Notes under the pieces: model-generated
What the model saw: the letters and a program-made list of their open reading frames with translations, nothing else
Told to the model about the DNA's origin: nothing
The model's database searches: none
Translations under genes and position numbers: made by a program
Source: Clostridiaceae bacterium
GTDB taxonomy: Bacteria; Bacillota; Clostridia; CAYPLH01; DUMO01
Assembly (NCBI GenBank): GCA_012839865.1
Contig: DUMO01000072.1
Coordinates: forward strand, 1-64,000
Reading direction: 5' to 3'
DNA: 64,000 nt
In this document: in pieces, positions 26,702 through 35,397 of the stretch
Position numbering within the stretch: the first letter of the stretch is position 1
Layout: each line of letters begins with the position of its first letter

Positions 26702-27652
26702 ATGTCAGCAATCAAACGAAGCAATGTTAATATGTTTTTACTGTTGAACGCCATATTGTGGGGCTCCCATTATGTATGGAACAAAATGCTTCTTGGATAT
26801 CTCCCCAGGTTTTCCATTTTGTTTATTTGTTCTCTTGGGGGAGCAATATGCACCGGGATTGCATTTTACAAGTCAATGAGGCATATAAGCAGGAAATCCC
26901 TCCTTTGGGGTATTTTCATCAATTCATTTTCCACTGTGAGCAATATATTTTGCATGTTGGCCCTTGGCGCCACAAGCAGTTCCAATACGGCATTTATTGT
27001 TCAGACTTCCGTGCTTATCACTCCGGTATTGATGTGTGTGCTGCTGAAGAAATTGCCCGAAAAGAAAGTGGTTGCAGGCTCATTGACTGCACTCCCCGGA
27101 CTTTTTCTGCTTACAACCGAATTGAAGGGATTTCATATAAATCCTGGTGATTTGTTTGCACTCGTGAATGCATTGTTTTTCTCATTGTTTATGGTAGCCA
27201 CGAATATAAATTCTGATAAAATTGACTCAAAACAATTGACTGTAATTCATCATGCAATGAATACTGTGATATTTTTTATACTTATGGCTTGCTTTGAGAA
27301 AGGAACATCAAGGCTCAATTCCTTTTTATCCCCGATACCTTTAGCCTTAAGCGGGATAAGTATTTTTATAGCGATAGCAACGATATTGATTCAAAACTCG
27401 GCCCTTTGCATTGTAAATCCTGAAAGAGCCACTCTTATATACACTCTTGAACCTGTTTTCGCTTCAATTTTTGCATTCATCTTTATTGGTGAAAGACTGG
27501 AAAGTGCTGCTGCCGTGGCAGGCTGCATTCTTATTCTTGCATCGGTGATGTTTTCTGTCTTTACCGGAAGGAAAGGAGCATCAGAGATTATTTTCAGTCC
27601 CGTTATCCGTATAAGGAAAAGCATTTCATTCATTTCCAGACTTTTTTTCTAG
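26702..27652 (+). CDS. EamA/DMT family transporter
   Basis: The 316-residue integral membrane protein has about ten hydrophobic segments in two EamA halves. The first half starts MFLLLNAILWGSHYVWNKMLLG. The second ends with the family signature PVFASIFAFIFIGERLESAAAVAGCILILASVMF. Such proteins are drug/metabolite exporters or nucleotide-sugar transporters; the substrate cannot be told. It is divergent from an AraC family regulator. GGAAGGTGA precedes the ATG. A basic C-terminal tail follows the last helix. Confidence 0.9.
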   Translation: MSAIKRSNVNMFLLLNAILWGSHYVWNKMLLGYLPRFSILFICSLGGAICTGIAFYKSMRHISRKSLLWGIFINSFSTVSNIFCMLALGATSSSNTAFIVQTSVLITPVLMCVLLKKLPEKKVVAGSLTALPGLFLLTTELKGFHINPGDLFALVNALFFSLFMVATNINSDKIDSKQLTVIHHAMNTVIFFILMACFEKGTSRLNSFLSPIPLALSGISIFIAIATILIQNSALCIVNPERATLIYTLEPVFASIFAFIFIGERLESAAAVAGCILILASVMFSVFTGRKGASEIIFSPVIRIRKSISFISRLFF

Positions 27653-27801
27653 AATTGATATAAAATTCAGACTTCTTATTTCATTAATAATCAGCTCTGA
27701 AACTGCTATATACAGCGAAGTTCATTGAAGCGCAGTTCAAAATGCCTGGAATCTTATTATTATCCGTGCTGTCTTAAGTAACCTTTAGCTGCACATTTTT
27801 A

Positions 27802-27830
27802 TTGACTTGAAGAAAACTTTGTAATAAAAT
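27802..27830 (+). promoter_or_regulatory. Promoter upstream of the isopropylmalate-synthase-like gene
   Basis: TTGACT and TAAAAT are 17 nt apart, about 100 nt before the start codon. The leader contains no T-box or other recognised element. Confidence 0.55.
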
Positions 27831-27930
27831 CACTTATAATTATAACTTGTTAAATTGTACTTTTTTTAATACATGAACATATTATTCTATAAAAACTGTA
27901 ATAAGTCGTTATTGATGCGGGAGGATATGA

Positions 27931-29463
27931 ATGAAGCTCGAAATAATGGATACCACCTTGAGAGACGGGGAACAAACCCCGGGTGTATCTTTTACCGATA
28001 GTGAAAAATTTAATATTGCCAGAATGCTGCTGGAAGAAGTAAAAGTGGATCGTATTGAAGTGGGCTCTGCAAGAGTTTCCCAGGGAGAGATGTGGTCCGT
28101 TAAGAGAATAACCGAATGGGCACACCACAAAGGTTTGCTGGATAAGGTGGAAGTGCTGGGCTTTGTTGACGGAACAAGGTCCCTGGAATGGATATATGAA
28201 GCAGGTGCCAGAGTGCTCAACCTGCTTTGCAAAGGCTCACTGAAGCATGTTACCACCCAGCTTGGCAAAACGCCGGAAGAACATATTGCCGATATTAAAA
28301 AGGTAATAGCAAAGGCCTGTGAAATGGGCATCGAAGTGAATGTTTACCTTGAAGACTGGTCCGGTGGCATGAAAAATTCAAAAGACTATGTATTTAACAT
28401 GGTTGAAAAATTAAAAGGTGAAAAAATCGAACGGTTCATGCTGCCTGATACCCTTGGAATTCTAAATCCGGATGAGACTTTTGAATATTGCAGCGAAATG
28501 ATTAAGAGATTTCCAGACCTTAAGTTTGATTTTCACGCCCATAATGATTATGACCTGGCTGTGGCAAATTCTCTTATGGCGGTCAAAGCGGGAGTTCAGG
28601 GTATTCATACTACTGTCAACGGCCTCGGGGAAAGAACAGGCAATGCGGCATTGTCGAGCGTGGCAGCCTCTCTAAACGACCATTTGAATGTAAAGCTGAA
28701 TATCGATGAGAAAAAGCTTATAACAATAAGCAAAATTGTAGAAGCATTTTCGGGCATGAGAATTCCAAGCAACAAGCCCATTATTGGAGAAAATGTGTTT
28801 ACCCAATGCTGCGGTGTACATGCCGATGGTGATTCAAAGGGCAAATTGTACTTTAACAGGCTGGAGCCGGAACGATTTGGCCGAACAAGACATTATGCCC
28901 TAGGCAAGACGTCGGGCAAGGCCAGTGTTGTTAAAAACCTTGAGGAGCTTGGAATACACCTTGACAAGGAAGCTGTTGAAAAAATTACTCAAAGGATTGT
29001 TGAGCTGGGAGATAAAAAGGAGTATATTACAACAGAGGACCTTCCCTACATTATTTCTGATGTTCTGAAGAACCATTTGATTGGCGGCAAGATATCAATA
29101 AAGAATTATTATATATGCCATGCCAAGGAGTTGTGTCCTGTAGCTACTTTAAGCATTGAAATAGAAGGGGAGGTTTACGAAGAAACCTCTACCGGTGACG
29201 GTCAATACGATGCCTTCATGAAAGCTTTGACGAAAGTTTACAACAAGCTTGGCAGAAAGCTTCCAAGCCTTGTTGACTATGCCGTGGTAATACCTCCCGG
29301 AGGCAATACCAATGCCCTGGTTGAGACAACAATATCCTGGCAGTACGAAGGCAGGGTGTTTAAGACAAGGGGTCTTGATTCGGACCAGACGGCATCGGCT
29401 ATCAAAGCTACTGTAAAAATGCTGAACCTTGTAAATGATGAGAATATTTTTTATCATAAATAA
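27931..29463 (+). CDS. Isopropylmalate/citramalate/homocitrate synthase family enzyme
   Basis: The 510-residue DRE-TIM metallolyase condenses acetyl-CoA with a 2-oxo acid. MDTTLRDGEQTPGVSF holds the catalytic Arg-Asp, and FDFHAHNDYDLAVAN holds the metal-binding HxH. VNGLGERTGNA is the family signature. The C-terminal 110 residues resemble a LeuA regulatory domain (GEVYEETSTGDGQYDAFMKAL). The substrate cannot be read from motifs alone. It lies 217 nt upstream of isocitrate dehydrogenase on the same strand. That is compatible with a Re-citrate synthase or a citramalate/isopropylmalate synthase; no leuB/leuCD is nearby. GGGAGG precedes the ATG. Confidence 0.85.
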   Translation: MKLEIMDTTLRDGEQTPGVSFTDSEKFNIARMLLEEVKVDRIEVGSARVSQGEMWSVKRITEWAHHKGLLDKVEVLGFVDGTRSLEWIYEAGARVLNLLCKGSLKHVTTQLGKTPEEHIADIKKVIAKACEMGIEVNVYLEDWSGGMKNSKDYVFNMVEKLKGEKIERFMLPDTLGILNPDETFEYCSEMIKRFPDLKFDFHAHNDYDLAVANSLMAVKAGVQGIHTTVNGLGERTGNAALSSVAASLNDHLNVKLNIDEKKLITISKIVEAFSGMRIPSNKPIIGENVFTQCCGVHADGDSKGKLYFNRLEPERFGRTRHYALGKTSGKASVVKNLEELGIHLDKEAVEKITQRIVELGDKKEYITTEDLPYIISDVLKNHLIGGKISIKNYYICHAKELCPVATLSIEIEGEVYEETSTGDGQYDAFMKALTKVYNKLGRKLPSLVDYAVVIPPGGNTNALVETTISWQYEGRVFKTRGLDSDQTASAIKATVKMLNLVNDENIFYHK

Positions 29464-29680
29464 CAAGGATTATTAGTATAACACTTTAGATACGACATAA
29501 GATGATAATCAAAGCCTGTCATCAGAATTTTAACGGAATGTTAAATCAAACCCGGACTTTGATTCGCACTCTTTTGCAGTATAAAGATTAACTTTGCAAA
29601 ACCCGGCCGAAAGCCCTTGGCTTTTAGTCACTCAGGGTGAAGGCTTGTTTAAAAAAAGCAGCTTTTGGAAGGAGATTAGC

Positions 29681-30892
29681 ATGAATAACAAAATAAAAAT
29701 GAATGTGCCCCTGGTGGAAATAGATGGGGATGAGATGACAAGAATAATATGGCAAATGCTGAAGGACATTCTTATTAGCCCTTATCTGGATTTAAAGACA
29801 GAATATTATGATCTTGGGCTTCCGGAAAGAGACAGGACCAATGACCAGATTACAGTTGATGCAGCCAATGCCATAAAGAAGTACGGTGTGGGAGTAAAAT
29901 GCGCAACGATTACTCCTGATGCGGGAAGAATCAAAGAATACAATCTTAAAAAAATGTGGAAAAGCCCCAATGCGACAATCAGGGCAATTCTGGACGGTAC
30001 GGTTTTCAGGGCTCCGATTCTTGTGGAGGGTATCAGGCCTTATGTAAGCACGTGGAAAAAGCCTATAACCATTGCAAGACATGCTTACGGGGATATTTAT
30101 AAAAGTGTGGAATACAGTAATGGGAAGGCTGGAAAAGCTGAACTGGTTTTCACATCTGAGGACGGAAGTGAAATTTCAAGACAGACAATTCACGAGTTTG
30201 ACGGACCTGGCATTGTAATGGGAATGCATAACACCGACAAATCCATCAAGAGTTTTGCCAGGGCATGCTTCAACTATGCTCTTGACCAAAAGCAGGATCT
30301 GTGGTTTTCATCCAAGCAGACCATATCCAAAATCTATGACCACAGGTTTATGGATATTTTTAAGGAAATGTACGAGACTGAATATAGGGAAAAGTTCGAG
30401 AAGGCAGGAATTGAGTATTTTTATACTTTGATAGATGATGCGGTTGCCCGCATTATAAGGTCCGAAGGCGGAATGATATGGGCTTGCAAGAATTATGACG
30501 GCGACGTCATGTCGGATATGGTAGCTACAGCCTTTGGAAGCCTTGCCATGATGACATCGGTTCTTGTGTCTCCTGAAGGACACTATGAATATGAGGCCGC
30601 CCATGGTACGGTTACAAGACATTACTACAAGCACCTGAAAGGTGAAGAAACATCCACAAACTCGATTGCGACACTGTTTGCATGGACCGGGGCACTGAAG
30701 AAGCGTGGAGAACTGGACGGTAATAATGAGCTTGCAAGCTTTGCAAAGAATCTTGAAGCGGCTGCTCTTAAGACAATAGAGAGCGGTATTATGACAAAGG
30801 ATCTTTATATACTTTCCGAACTGCCTGACAAAAAAGCGGTTAACACCAGGGAGTTCCTGGAGGAAATAAAACTCAGACTTGAGTGGAATTAG
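29681..30892 (+). CDS. icd: NADP-dependent isocitrate dehydrogenase
   Basis: The 403-residue enzyme is of the eukaryotic-like homodimeric subfamily (start [23 protein letters not shown]). It has the substrate loop [16 protein letters not shown], catalytic YSNGKAG region, [34 protein letters not shown] metal site and the NADP-binding [11 protein letters not shown]. It converts isocitrate to 2-oxoglutarate, supplying glutamate synthesis. The open frame reaches back to 29594, but AAGGAG lies 8 nt before ATG 29681, where similarity starts. Its neighbour upstream could provide citrate if that enzyme is a Re-citrate synthase; aconitase is not in the window. Confidence 0.95.
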   Translation: MNNKIKMNVPLVEIDGDEMTRIIWQMLKDILISPYLDLKTEYYDLGLPERDRTNDQITVDAANAIKKYGVGVKCATITPDAGRIKEYNLKKMWKSPNATIRAILDGTVFRAPILVEGIRPYVSTWKKPITIARHAYGDIYKSVEYSNGKAGKAELVFTSEDGSEISRQTIHEFDGPGIVMGMHNTDKSIKSFARACFNYALDQKQDLWFSSKQTISKIYDHRFMDIFKEMYETEYREKFEKAGIEYFYTLIDDAVARIIRSEGGMIWACKNYDGDVMSDMVATAFGSLAMMTSVLVSPEGHYEYEAAHGTVTRHYYKHLKGEETSTNSIATLFAWTGALKKRGELDGNNELASFAKNLEAAALKTIESGIMTKDLYILSELPDKKAVNTREFLEEIKLRLEWN

Positions 30893-30938
30893 TGGAACTG
30901 CATTAGATTGATGCAATGTGTGCAGAAATATAACAATC

Positions 30939-31150
30939 TAAAATGAATGTGTGCAGAATATAACAAGGCTATTGTTTTGAGAAAACCAACGGTTCGCTGA
31001 AGGCAAAAATGCTACCGCTTTTTACTCGCCATCCCTGGCTTAAAAAAGCTAAAAAAACGTCCTGTTTTTTTCACGCATTTTTGCCTTCATCTTACCTGGT
31101 TTTCTGTTAAAACAAAGCCAATTGTTATATTTCTGCACACATTCATTTTA
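30939..31150. mobile_element. MITE-like inverted-repeat element, copy 2
   Basis: Terminal inverted repeats of 28 nt (30939-30966 and 31122-31150) match except for one extra T on the right. The interior folds further: GAAGGCAAAAATGC pairs with GCATTTTTGCCTTC. The core is about 85 percent identical by eye to copy 1 at 25317-25450. Just before the left end, 30915-30936 repeats the terminal sequence AATGTGTGCAGAA..TAACAA once more. It lies 47 nt after the icd stop and could end its transcript. No ORF of note. Confidence 0.75.
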
Positions 31151-31201
31151 TATAGAATTGTACAAAACCACCGGGGTGGAGCAGGCAAAGAAGGGTATTA
31201 T

Positions 31202-31290
31202 TTGCAGTAAAAGGCTTGAGTATGGTATAATATGATTGTCTTTCTTGAGGGTTGCCAGGCGGCTTTTGAGAGACAATCATTTTTATTGTA
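31202..31290 (+). promoter_or_regulatory. Promoter overlapping a terminator-like hairpin, upstream of the PBP gene
   Basis: TTGCAG and TATAAT (31226-31231, extended by TGG) are 18 nt apart. Directly after the -10 box, ATGATTGTCT (31232-31241) is inverted as AGACAATCAT (31271-31280), followed by TTTTTATT. Transcripts from upstream would meet a terminator here, while the local promoter would start within its left arm and escape. The remaining 31291-31462 is leader with no clear feature. Confidence 0.5.
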
Positions 31291-31462
31291 CGGTAATTTT
31301 GAGCAAGATTATTCCCAAAATGCAAGTTGGGTTGACCACAAGTGCAATATGCGTCATGTTTGCGGATTGGTTTGCATTTATCAAGACTGTCCATACAGGT
31401 ACATGCTGTGATTGCTTGATTGTGCAAATTCAGCTTGCGGTTGTAAAAAGGGGTGTAGAATT

Positions 31463-33598
31463 TTGAAAAAGGCTTTATGCGTTATATTATGTATTTCAAT
31501 GCTGTTTCTTATGGCCGGGTGCGGAGATGACAAAGAGTCTGACGCAACCAAGCCAAACCAGACAACCGGCACCGGACAAAGTTCAGGCCGGGAGACTTCG
31601 GGAAATAACGGGGATGGCACAAGTACCACAACAAAAGGTGATTCAGGTACGGTGACTGCCTCCGGAAAGCCTGAAGATGCTTTTAGATTATATCTTGACT
31701 ACTGGGTCAACAATGAATTCGCTAAAATGTACGATATGCTGGCTGATTTTCCCAAAAGCAAGATTACTTCGGAGAATTTTATACAAAAGTACACGGATAT
31801 TCATGAACGGCTGGATGTTTCGATAACGGTTGCCGAGGTTGTTCCACCGGTTGTAAACGACCCAGTAGATAAAAATCGTGCAGTAGTTCCATATAAGGTT
31901 ACAATTCAGACAATAGCAGGCGAAATAAGCTATGAGTCAAATGCTCCCATGCTGAAAAATTCCCAGGGAGTCTGGAAGGTGGAATGGACTACAAGAATGA
32001 TTTTCCCGGATCTTGCTGAAGGAGATACCGTGGCAATCAGGGTATTGAAAGGAAAACGGGGAGAAATAATGGACAGGAACGGGCTTCCCCTTGCAATAAA
32101 CGGAAAGTTGGCCAACGTGGGTCTTGTACCTGAAAGGTTGCCTGAAGATGCTACAGAAATCAAGAAAACGGTGGCGCAAATTTTGGAGACAACGGTTGAG
32201 GACATCGACAGGAAGCTAAATGCTTCATATGTAAGACCATATATGTTCGTTCCTATTAAGGAAATACCGTCTGAAGAGACGGAGAAAATAAACATGCTGA
32301 ATCAAATTCCGGGTGTAATGATACAGACCTCGGAAGTCAGGGCTTATCCTCTTAAAGAAATGGCAGCCCACCTGACAGGATATGTTCAGGTGGTTAATGA
32401 AGAGGATGTTAAAAAAGGTTACATGAAGGATGAATATGTGGGAAGAACTGGGCTGGAGCTCGCATACGAGGAGCAATTAAGACCTAGACACGGTTGCGAA
32501 ATATATATCGCTGACAGCCATGGTTACAGCAAAAAGGTGCTTGCAAGAAAAGAAGCACAAAACGGTGAGGATGTACAGCTGACTATTGACACCGAAGTGC
32601 AGGCAGCCCTTTATGAACAGCTTAAAGAAGACTGGGGAACGGGTGTAGCCATTAACCCAAAGACGGGAGAGGTCCTTGCCTTAGTAAGCACTCCGGCATA
32701 TGACCCCAACAAGTTTGTAACAGGTTTTTCGGGAGGCGAATGGAACGAATTGTCCAACAACCCCGGCCGTCCTTTGTTCAACCGTTTACAGGCAACTTTC
32801 TGCCCGGGCTCCATATTCAAGCCTGTAACAGCAGCAATCGCCCTGGAAAACGGTGTAATTACTCCTGAAACCGAGAAAACCATAGAGGGATTGAGGTGGC
32901 AGAGGCATGCCGGCTGGGGCGGATACTATGTAAAAAGAGTCTCCGAGTACCCGAATCCTTCAAATCTCGAAAAGGCACTTGTTTATTCCGATAATATCTT
33001 TTTTGCCCAGCTGGCATTGGAAATCGGAAACGAAAAAATGCTTGAAGGAGTTGAAAAGTTTGGTTTCGGGGAACAGCTGCCATTTGATTTTACTCTTAAC
33101 AAGTCGCAGTTTGACGGAGACGGAGTTGTAAAAAGTGAAATCCAGCTTGCTGACAGTGGATACGGACAGGGTGAAATTCTTGTAAATCCTGTGCATCTTG
33201 CGGCAATTTTGAGTTCCTTTGTAAACGAAGGGAATATTCCACTTCCATATATTAAAAATGTGGAAGGGTACAAGGGAGAAATCTGGAAGCAAAATGCATT
33301 CTCAAAGGAAACAGCTGATACCATTCTCGACTGCTTGAAGCAGGTTGTACTAAATCCGGAAGGTACCGGCCATGAGGCATACATTGAAGGGCTAAGCCTG
33401 GCTGCCAAAACAGGTACAGGCGAGCTCAAAGGCGGCGGATCTGTCGGGGGAGATGAACTGGGCTGGTTTGCTGCAGTTAATACCGACGAACCGGAACTTC
33501 TGGTGCTTGCAATGGTTGAAAAGGTTCAGGGAAGAGGCGGAAGCCATTATGTAGTCCCGATGGTCAGGAATGTATTTGAGCAAGTTTTTAAGAAGTAA
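31463..33598 (+). CDS. Penicillin-binding protein, class B transpeptidase lipoprotein with NTF2-like domain
   Basis: The protein of about 711 residues has a lipobox (MLFLMAGC) and a Ser/Thr/Gly-rich linker. An NTF2-like MecA_N domain (about 65-185), a PBP dimerisation domain (about 195-370) and a transpeptidase domain follow. Active-site motifs are SIFK, SDN and KTGTGE. The arrangement matches Bacillus PbpC and staphylococcal PBP2a, low-affinity peptidoglycan transpeptidases. The frame extends to 31412. I prefer TTG 31463, which has AAGGGGTG about 9 nt upstream and gives a normal lipoprotein signal. It could contribute to beta-lactam tolerance (family inference). Confidence 0.93.
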   Translation: MKKALCVILCISMLFLMAGCGDDKESDATKPNQTTGTGQSSGRETSGNNGDGTSTTTKGDSGTVTASGKPEDAFRLYLDYWVNNEFAKMYDMLADFPKSKITSENFIQKYTDIHERLDVSITVAEVVPPVVNDPVDKNRAVVPYKVTIQTIAGEISYESNAPMLKNSQGVWKVEWTTRMIFPDLAEGDTVAIRVLKGKRGEIMDRNGLPLAINGKLANVGLVPERLPEDATEIKKTVAQILETTVEDIDRKLNASYVRPYMFVPIKEIPSEETEKINMLNQIPGVMIQTSEVRAYPLKEMAAHLTGYVQVVNEEDVKKGYMKDEYVGRTGLELAYEEQLRPRHGCEIYIADSHGYSKKVLARKEAQNGEDVQLTIDTEVQAALYEQLKEDWGTGVAINPKTGEVLALVSTPAYDPNKFVTGFSGGEWNELSNNPGRPLFNRLQATFCPGSIFKPVTAAIALENGVITPETEKTIEGLRWQRHAGWGGYYVKRVSEYPNPSNLEKALVYSDNIFFAQLALEIGNEKMLEGVEKFGFGEQLPFDFTLNKSQFDGDGVVKSEIQLADSGYGQGEILVNPVHLAAILSSFVNEGNIPLPYIKNVEGYKGEIWKQNAFSKETADTILDCLKQVVLNPEGTGHEAYIEGLSLAAKTGTGELKGGGSVGGDELGWFAAVNTDEPELLVLAMVEKVQGRGGSHYVVPMVRNVFEQVFKK

Positions 33599-33622
33599 TA
33601 TTCAATTTGATTTATGTATAAT

Positions 33623-33660
33623 AAAAGCTATGCAGTGGTTTTAAACTGCATAGCTTTTTA
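33623..33660. terminator. Bidirectional terminator between the PBP gene and serC
   Basis: A perfect 14-bp stem pairs AAAAGCTATGCAGT with ACTGCATAGCTTTT around a 10-nt loop between convergent genes. Confidence 0.85.
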
Positions 33661-33765
33661 AATGCATTCTTCAAATCTTGCTGTATTTGGTTTTTTTGAA
33701 TAATACGGTCAGCATTTATGGTTATGCGTTTTTGGCCGGTGTCCAGCCTTAAGTTTTTAAATTTA

Positions 33766-34848
33766 TTATGAATTTTCCTTTTCAAACTTCTCCATAAATT
33801 CAACCAGTGTTTTTACCGCTTCATACGGCATTGCATTATATATGCTTGCCCTTATTCCGCCTACAAGCCTGTGGCCTTTTAATGATCCCAGCCCAACAGC
33901 GCTTGCCTCTTTGACAAATTTATCAGTCAGCTCATCATTTGGCAGCCTGAAAGTAACATTCATCAATGAGCGGTCTTTTTTTGCCGCAGTGGGTTTGTAT
34001 AATTTTGAATTATCAAGATAGTCATACAAAAGGGCTGCTTTCTTTTCATTTATTTTTTGGAGTTCCTTTACTCCTCCTTGTTCCTTTACCCATTCAAGAA
34101 CAAGCTTTAGAATATATATCCCGTATGTCGGAGGAGTATTGTACATTGAGCCTGCTTCCGCATGAATTTTATAGTTCAGCATTGTAGGAGTAAAATCCAT
34201 TGCGTTTCCGATCAAATCCTCACGTACTATTACAACCGTTGTGCCTGAAGGACCAAGGTTCTTTTGAGCTCCTGCATATATAAGACCCAACTTTTTCACA
34301 TCGTATGCCTGTGAAAGAATATTGGAGGACATGTCTGCCACAAGGGGTACATCACCTGTATCGGGCAGAGTTGTGTACCGTGTCCCGAAAATTGTATTAT
34401 TTGTTGTGATGTGCACATAATCCGCGTCTGGTGTAAGCCTGCTTTTGTCAAGCTCGGGAATATAAGAGAAGTTTTGGTCTTCTGAAGATGCCGGTACATT
34501 GATTTCTCCGTATCGTTTTGCCTCCTGCATGGCCTTTTTGGCAAAGTATCCTGTTACTATATAGTCTGCCTTTTTGCTTTTATTAAGCAGGTTCAAGGGA
34601 ACCATGGCAAATTGGGTGGAAGCTCCGCCCTGCAAGAATAAGACCTTGTAATTTTCAGGTATTTCCATGATTTCACGCATAAGCTCTTCTGCTTTATTAA
34701 TGATTGCCTCATATGCCTTTGAGCGATGGCTCATCTCCATGACCGACATGCCTGTGCCGTTATAGTCCAGCAATTCCGCCTGCGCTTTTTCCAACACCGA
34801 TAAAGGCAGCATGGAAGGACCTGCTGCAAAATTGTATATTCTTTTCAT
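33766..34848 (-). CDS. serC: Phosphoserine aminotransferase
   Basis: The 360-residue PLP enzyme converts 3-phosphohydroxypyruvate and glutamate to phosphoserine. It starts RIYNFAAGPSMLPLSVL and has MSVMEMSHRSKAY, LFLQGGASTQFAMVPLNLL, the PLP-lysine region LIYAGAQKNLGPSGTTVV and VGGIRASIYNAMP. The open frame runs back to 35091, but AGGAGG lies 8 nt before ATG 34848, where the family begins. Length is normal. No serA or serB is adjacent. Confidence 0.96.
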   Translation of the reverse strand: MKRIYNFAAGPSMLPLSVLEKAQAELLDYNGTGMSVMEMSHRSKAYEAIINKAEELMREIMEIPENYKVLFLQGGASTQFAMVPLNLLNKSKKADYIVTGYFAKKAMQEAKRYGEINVPASSEDQNFSYIPELDKSRLTPDADYVHITTNNTIFGTRYTTLPDTGDVPLVADMSSNILSQAYDVKKLGLIYAGAQKNLGPSGTTVVIVREDLIGNAMDFTPTMLNYKIHAEAGSMYNTPPTYGIYILKLVLEWVKEQGGVKELQKINEKKAALLYDYLDNSKLYKPTAAKKDRSLMNVTFRLPNDELTDKFVKEASAVGLGSLKGHRLVGGIRASIYNAMPYEAVKTLVEFMEKFEKENS

Positions 34849-35016
34849 TTTTATACCTCCTGCTTTATAAATATGCATAAATTCACGTTGTTTAATGCCC
34901 AAGATGAAATCATACAAGTCATTTAAATATTCGGAACAAAATAAGCATGTTCCCGGCTTGTTAAAATTCTTCCCCGAAAAACAAGAATTGTTACCGCGGA
35001 GAATTATAATATTAAC

Positions 35017-35046
35017 ATTATACAACAGATATGTATTTGTATACAA
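35017..35046 (-). promoter_or_regulatory. serC promoter
   Basis: On the minus strand TTGTAT and TATAAT are 18 nt apart, giving a leader of about 160 nt before serC. The leader shows no recognised riboswitch or T-box. Confidence 0.6.
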
Positions 35047-35073
35047 TAACTTTGTTAAAAAATAGACAACAGT

Positions 35074-35397
35074 TGGGACAGGATACCTCACCCTGCGTCT
35101 CAGGTAATTATTTCGTGAACAACATCTCTGATACAGCTTTTACAGCAAGGCTTAGGAAAACACAGTATAAAATGTCTTGGAATCTTAGTAATGTCCGCGT
35201 GTTTGAGCGAAGCGAGTTCGCGGAATTACTTAGATGACAAGGCATTTTATACTGGCAGGTTTCCTTGCCGATGCTGTACTGCTGTATCAGAGATGGTTGT
35301 TCATGAAATATAAAAGTGGTGGCATTTTATTTCTGGTTCCATTTATGTGGGACCAGGGAACAAAAGAGGGACAAGGTACCTGCCCCACTGTCCCGAT
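35074..35397. mobile_element. 205-bp hairpin element flanked by GGGACAGG repeats
   Basis: The core 35108-35312 is one long imperfect palindrome. ATTTCGTGAACAACATCTC near 35110 is answered by GAGATGGTTGTTCATGAAAT near 35290, and the arms pair inward to CCGCG (35195) and CGCGG (35219), around GTTTGAGCGAAGCGAGTT. Outside it, GGGACAGGATACCTCACCC (from 35075) and GGGACAAGGTACCTGCCCC (from 35369) resemble the GGGACAGGTACC repeats elsewhere. Frames crossing it look like artefacts of the repeat. This fills the gap between serC and the deacetylase gene. Confidence 0.65.

Noticed and set aside
25217-31150. CRISPR array or insertion sequence
   Set aside because: Repeats are inverted, not regularly spaced, and no transposase or cas gene lies nearby.
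33612-33803. 63-codon minus-strand frame overlapping the serC end
   Set aside because: Overlaps serC and the bidirectional terminator; no independent ribosome site.
35031-35237. 68-codon plus-strand open frame
   Set aside because: Lies in the serC promoter and the hairpin element; no ribosome site.
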